Assembly (NCBI GenBank): GCA_949282745.1
Contig: CASDQM010000038.1
Location: 1 to 64,000 of the forward strand
Length of the DNA: 64,000 nucleotides
Source of the DNA: an uncultured Sutterella sp.
GTDB lineage: Bacteria > Pseudomonadota > Gammaproteobacteria > Burkholderiales > Burkholderiaceae_F
Direction: 5' to 3'
Every line of letters begins with the position of its first letter. Position 1 is the stretch's first letter. This document shows, piece after piece, positions 63,829 to 64,000 of the stretch. The translations under genes and the position numbers were made by a program. The notes under the pieces were generated by a model. The model did not search any database. It was not told the origin of the DNA and was given only the letters and a program-made list of their open reading frames with translations.

Positions 63829-64000
63829 TGCGGCTTCTTCTGGAAAACGTGCGCGTGCGCGCGGCGGACGGCGCCGCCAAACGAACCCTTCTCGCGGTCG
63901 ACCGCTTCACCCTTGCCTCAGGCGAACGCCTGGGTCTGCGGGGCGCCTCGGGGTCGGGGAAGACGACCTTTCTCAAGGCGATCTCCGGGATTCTGCGCCC
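63828..64000 (+). CDS. ABC transporter ATP-binding protein, truncated by window end
   Basis: The ATG at 63828 overlaps the stop of the Tat-signal protein gene (TGATG). The visible 57 residues begin MRLLLENVRV and contain LASGERLGLRGASGSGKTT, whose GASGSGKTT is a Walker A loop of the small MacB/LolD-like ATPase type. The gene continues beyond the window, so the signature, Walker B and partner permease cannot be checked. Confidence 0.85.
   Translation, partial: MRLLLENVRVRAADGAAKRTLLAVDRFTLASGERLGLRGASGSGKTTFLKAISGILR

Overview
The window looks like ordinary chromosome from a high-GC beta-proteobacterium, most likely a gut-type anaerobe of the Sutterellaceae (Burkholderiales). That placement is inferred from content: an smc / zipA-like / ligA block of the kind found in beta-proteobacteria; Gram-negative envelope genes (cdsA, dxr, rseP, bamA, skp, lpxD, fabZ, murJ, murB); and anaerobic traits (Dcu-type C4-dicarboxylate carrier, formate-tetrahydrofolate ligase, NsrR-type sensor, a biotin synthase with an unusual cysteine pattern). 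No rRNA, tRNA, complete insertion sequence, prophage or CRISPR array was seen.

Layout. 1-1.9 kb is a more AT-rich, accessory-looking edge: gene remnants, a perfect 22-bp inverted repeat and an AAA ATPase with a nuclease-like tail. 1.9-14.7 kb is the envelope block on the minus strand (lipoprotein, cdsA, yigZ-like, metallophosphoesterase, dxr, rseP, bamA, skp, lpxD, then fabZ), interrupted by a plus-strand brnQ between lpxD and fabZ. 14.8-18.1 kb holds an orphan response regulator, mscL and fhs. 18.1-22.2 kb is a permease / PfkB kinase / ADP-ribosylglycohydrolase cassette plus a second lipoprotein. 22.2-22.9 kb has no gene but contains a structured stretch ending in an intrinsic terminator, a candidate non-coding RNA or leader. 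22.9-29.4 kb has a dcu carrier, a C26 amidotransferase, a YjiG-like membrane protein, an MmgE/PrpD protein, an NsrR-like regulator and a methylthioinosine phosphorylase. 29.4-37.1 kb is ligA, zipA-like and smc, with a small P-loop kinase inserted on the opposite strand. 37.3-40.2 kb is prmB and a YheS-type ABC-F protein.

40.4-45.8 kb is a complete biotin operon: a BioB-BioA fusion followed by bioF, bioG, bioC and bioD, each start overlapping the previous stop. BioC and BioG frame pimeloyl-ACP synthesis, BioF, BioA and BioD build the ring precursors, and BioB closes the thiophane ring. 45.9-50.3 kb has a LysR regulator, an unrecognised protein with a C9 tract near its 3' end, a second brnQ and a small unknown gene. 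50.3-54.4 kb is murJ, rpsT, murB and yajQ. 54.6-57.0 kb pairs an unknown transporter with an M20 amidohydrolase. 57.1-60.2 kb is xseB-ispA-dxs (isoprenoid precursors; dxr lies 46 kb away). 60.4-64 kb has a ZIP metal transporter divergent from a secreted alkaline phosphatase with a clear array of PHO boxes, then a Tat-signal protein coupled to an ABC ATPase cut by the window end.

Most notable points: the BioB-BioA fusion and its cysteine set, the candidate RNA at 22.3-22.6 kb, the beta-clamp-binding-like tail of LigA, the nucleoside-type cassette at 18-21.6 kb, the PHO-box array, and the inverted repeat in front of the ATPase gene. None amounts to a clearly new multi-gene system; each is a specific, checkable lead.
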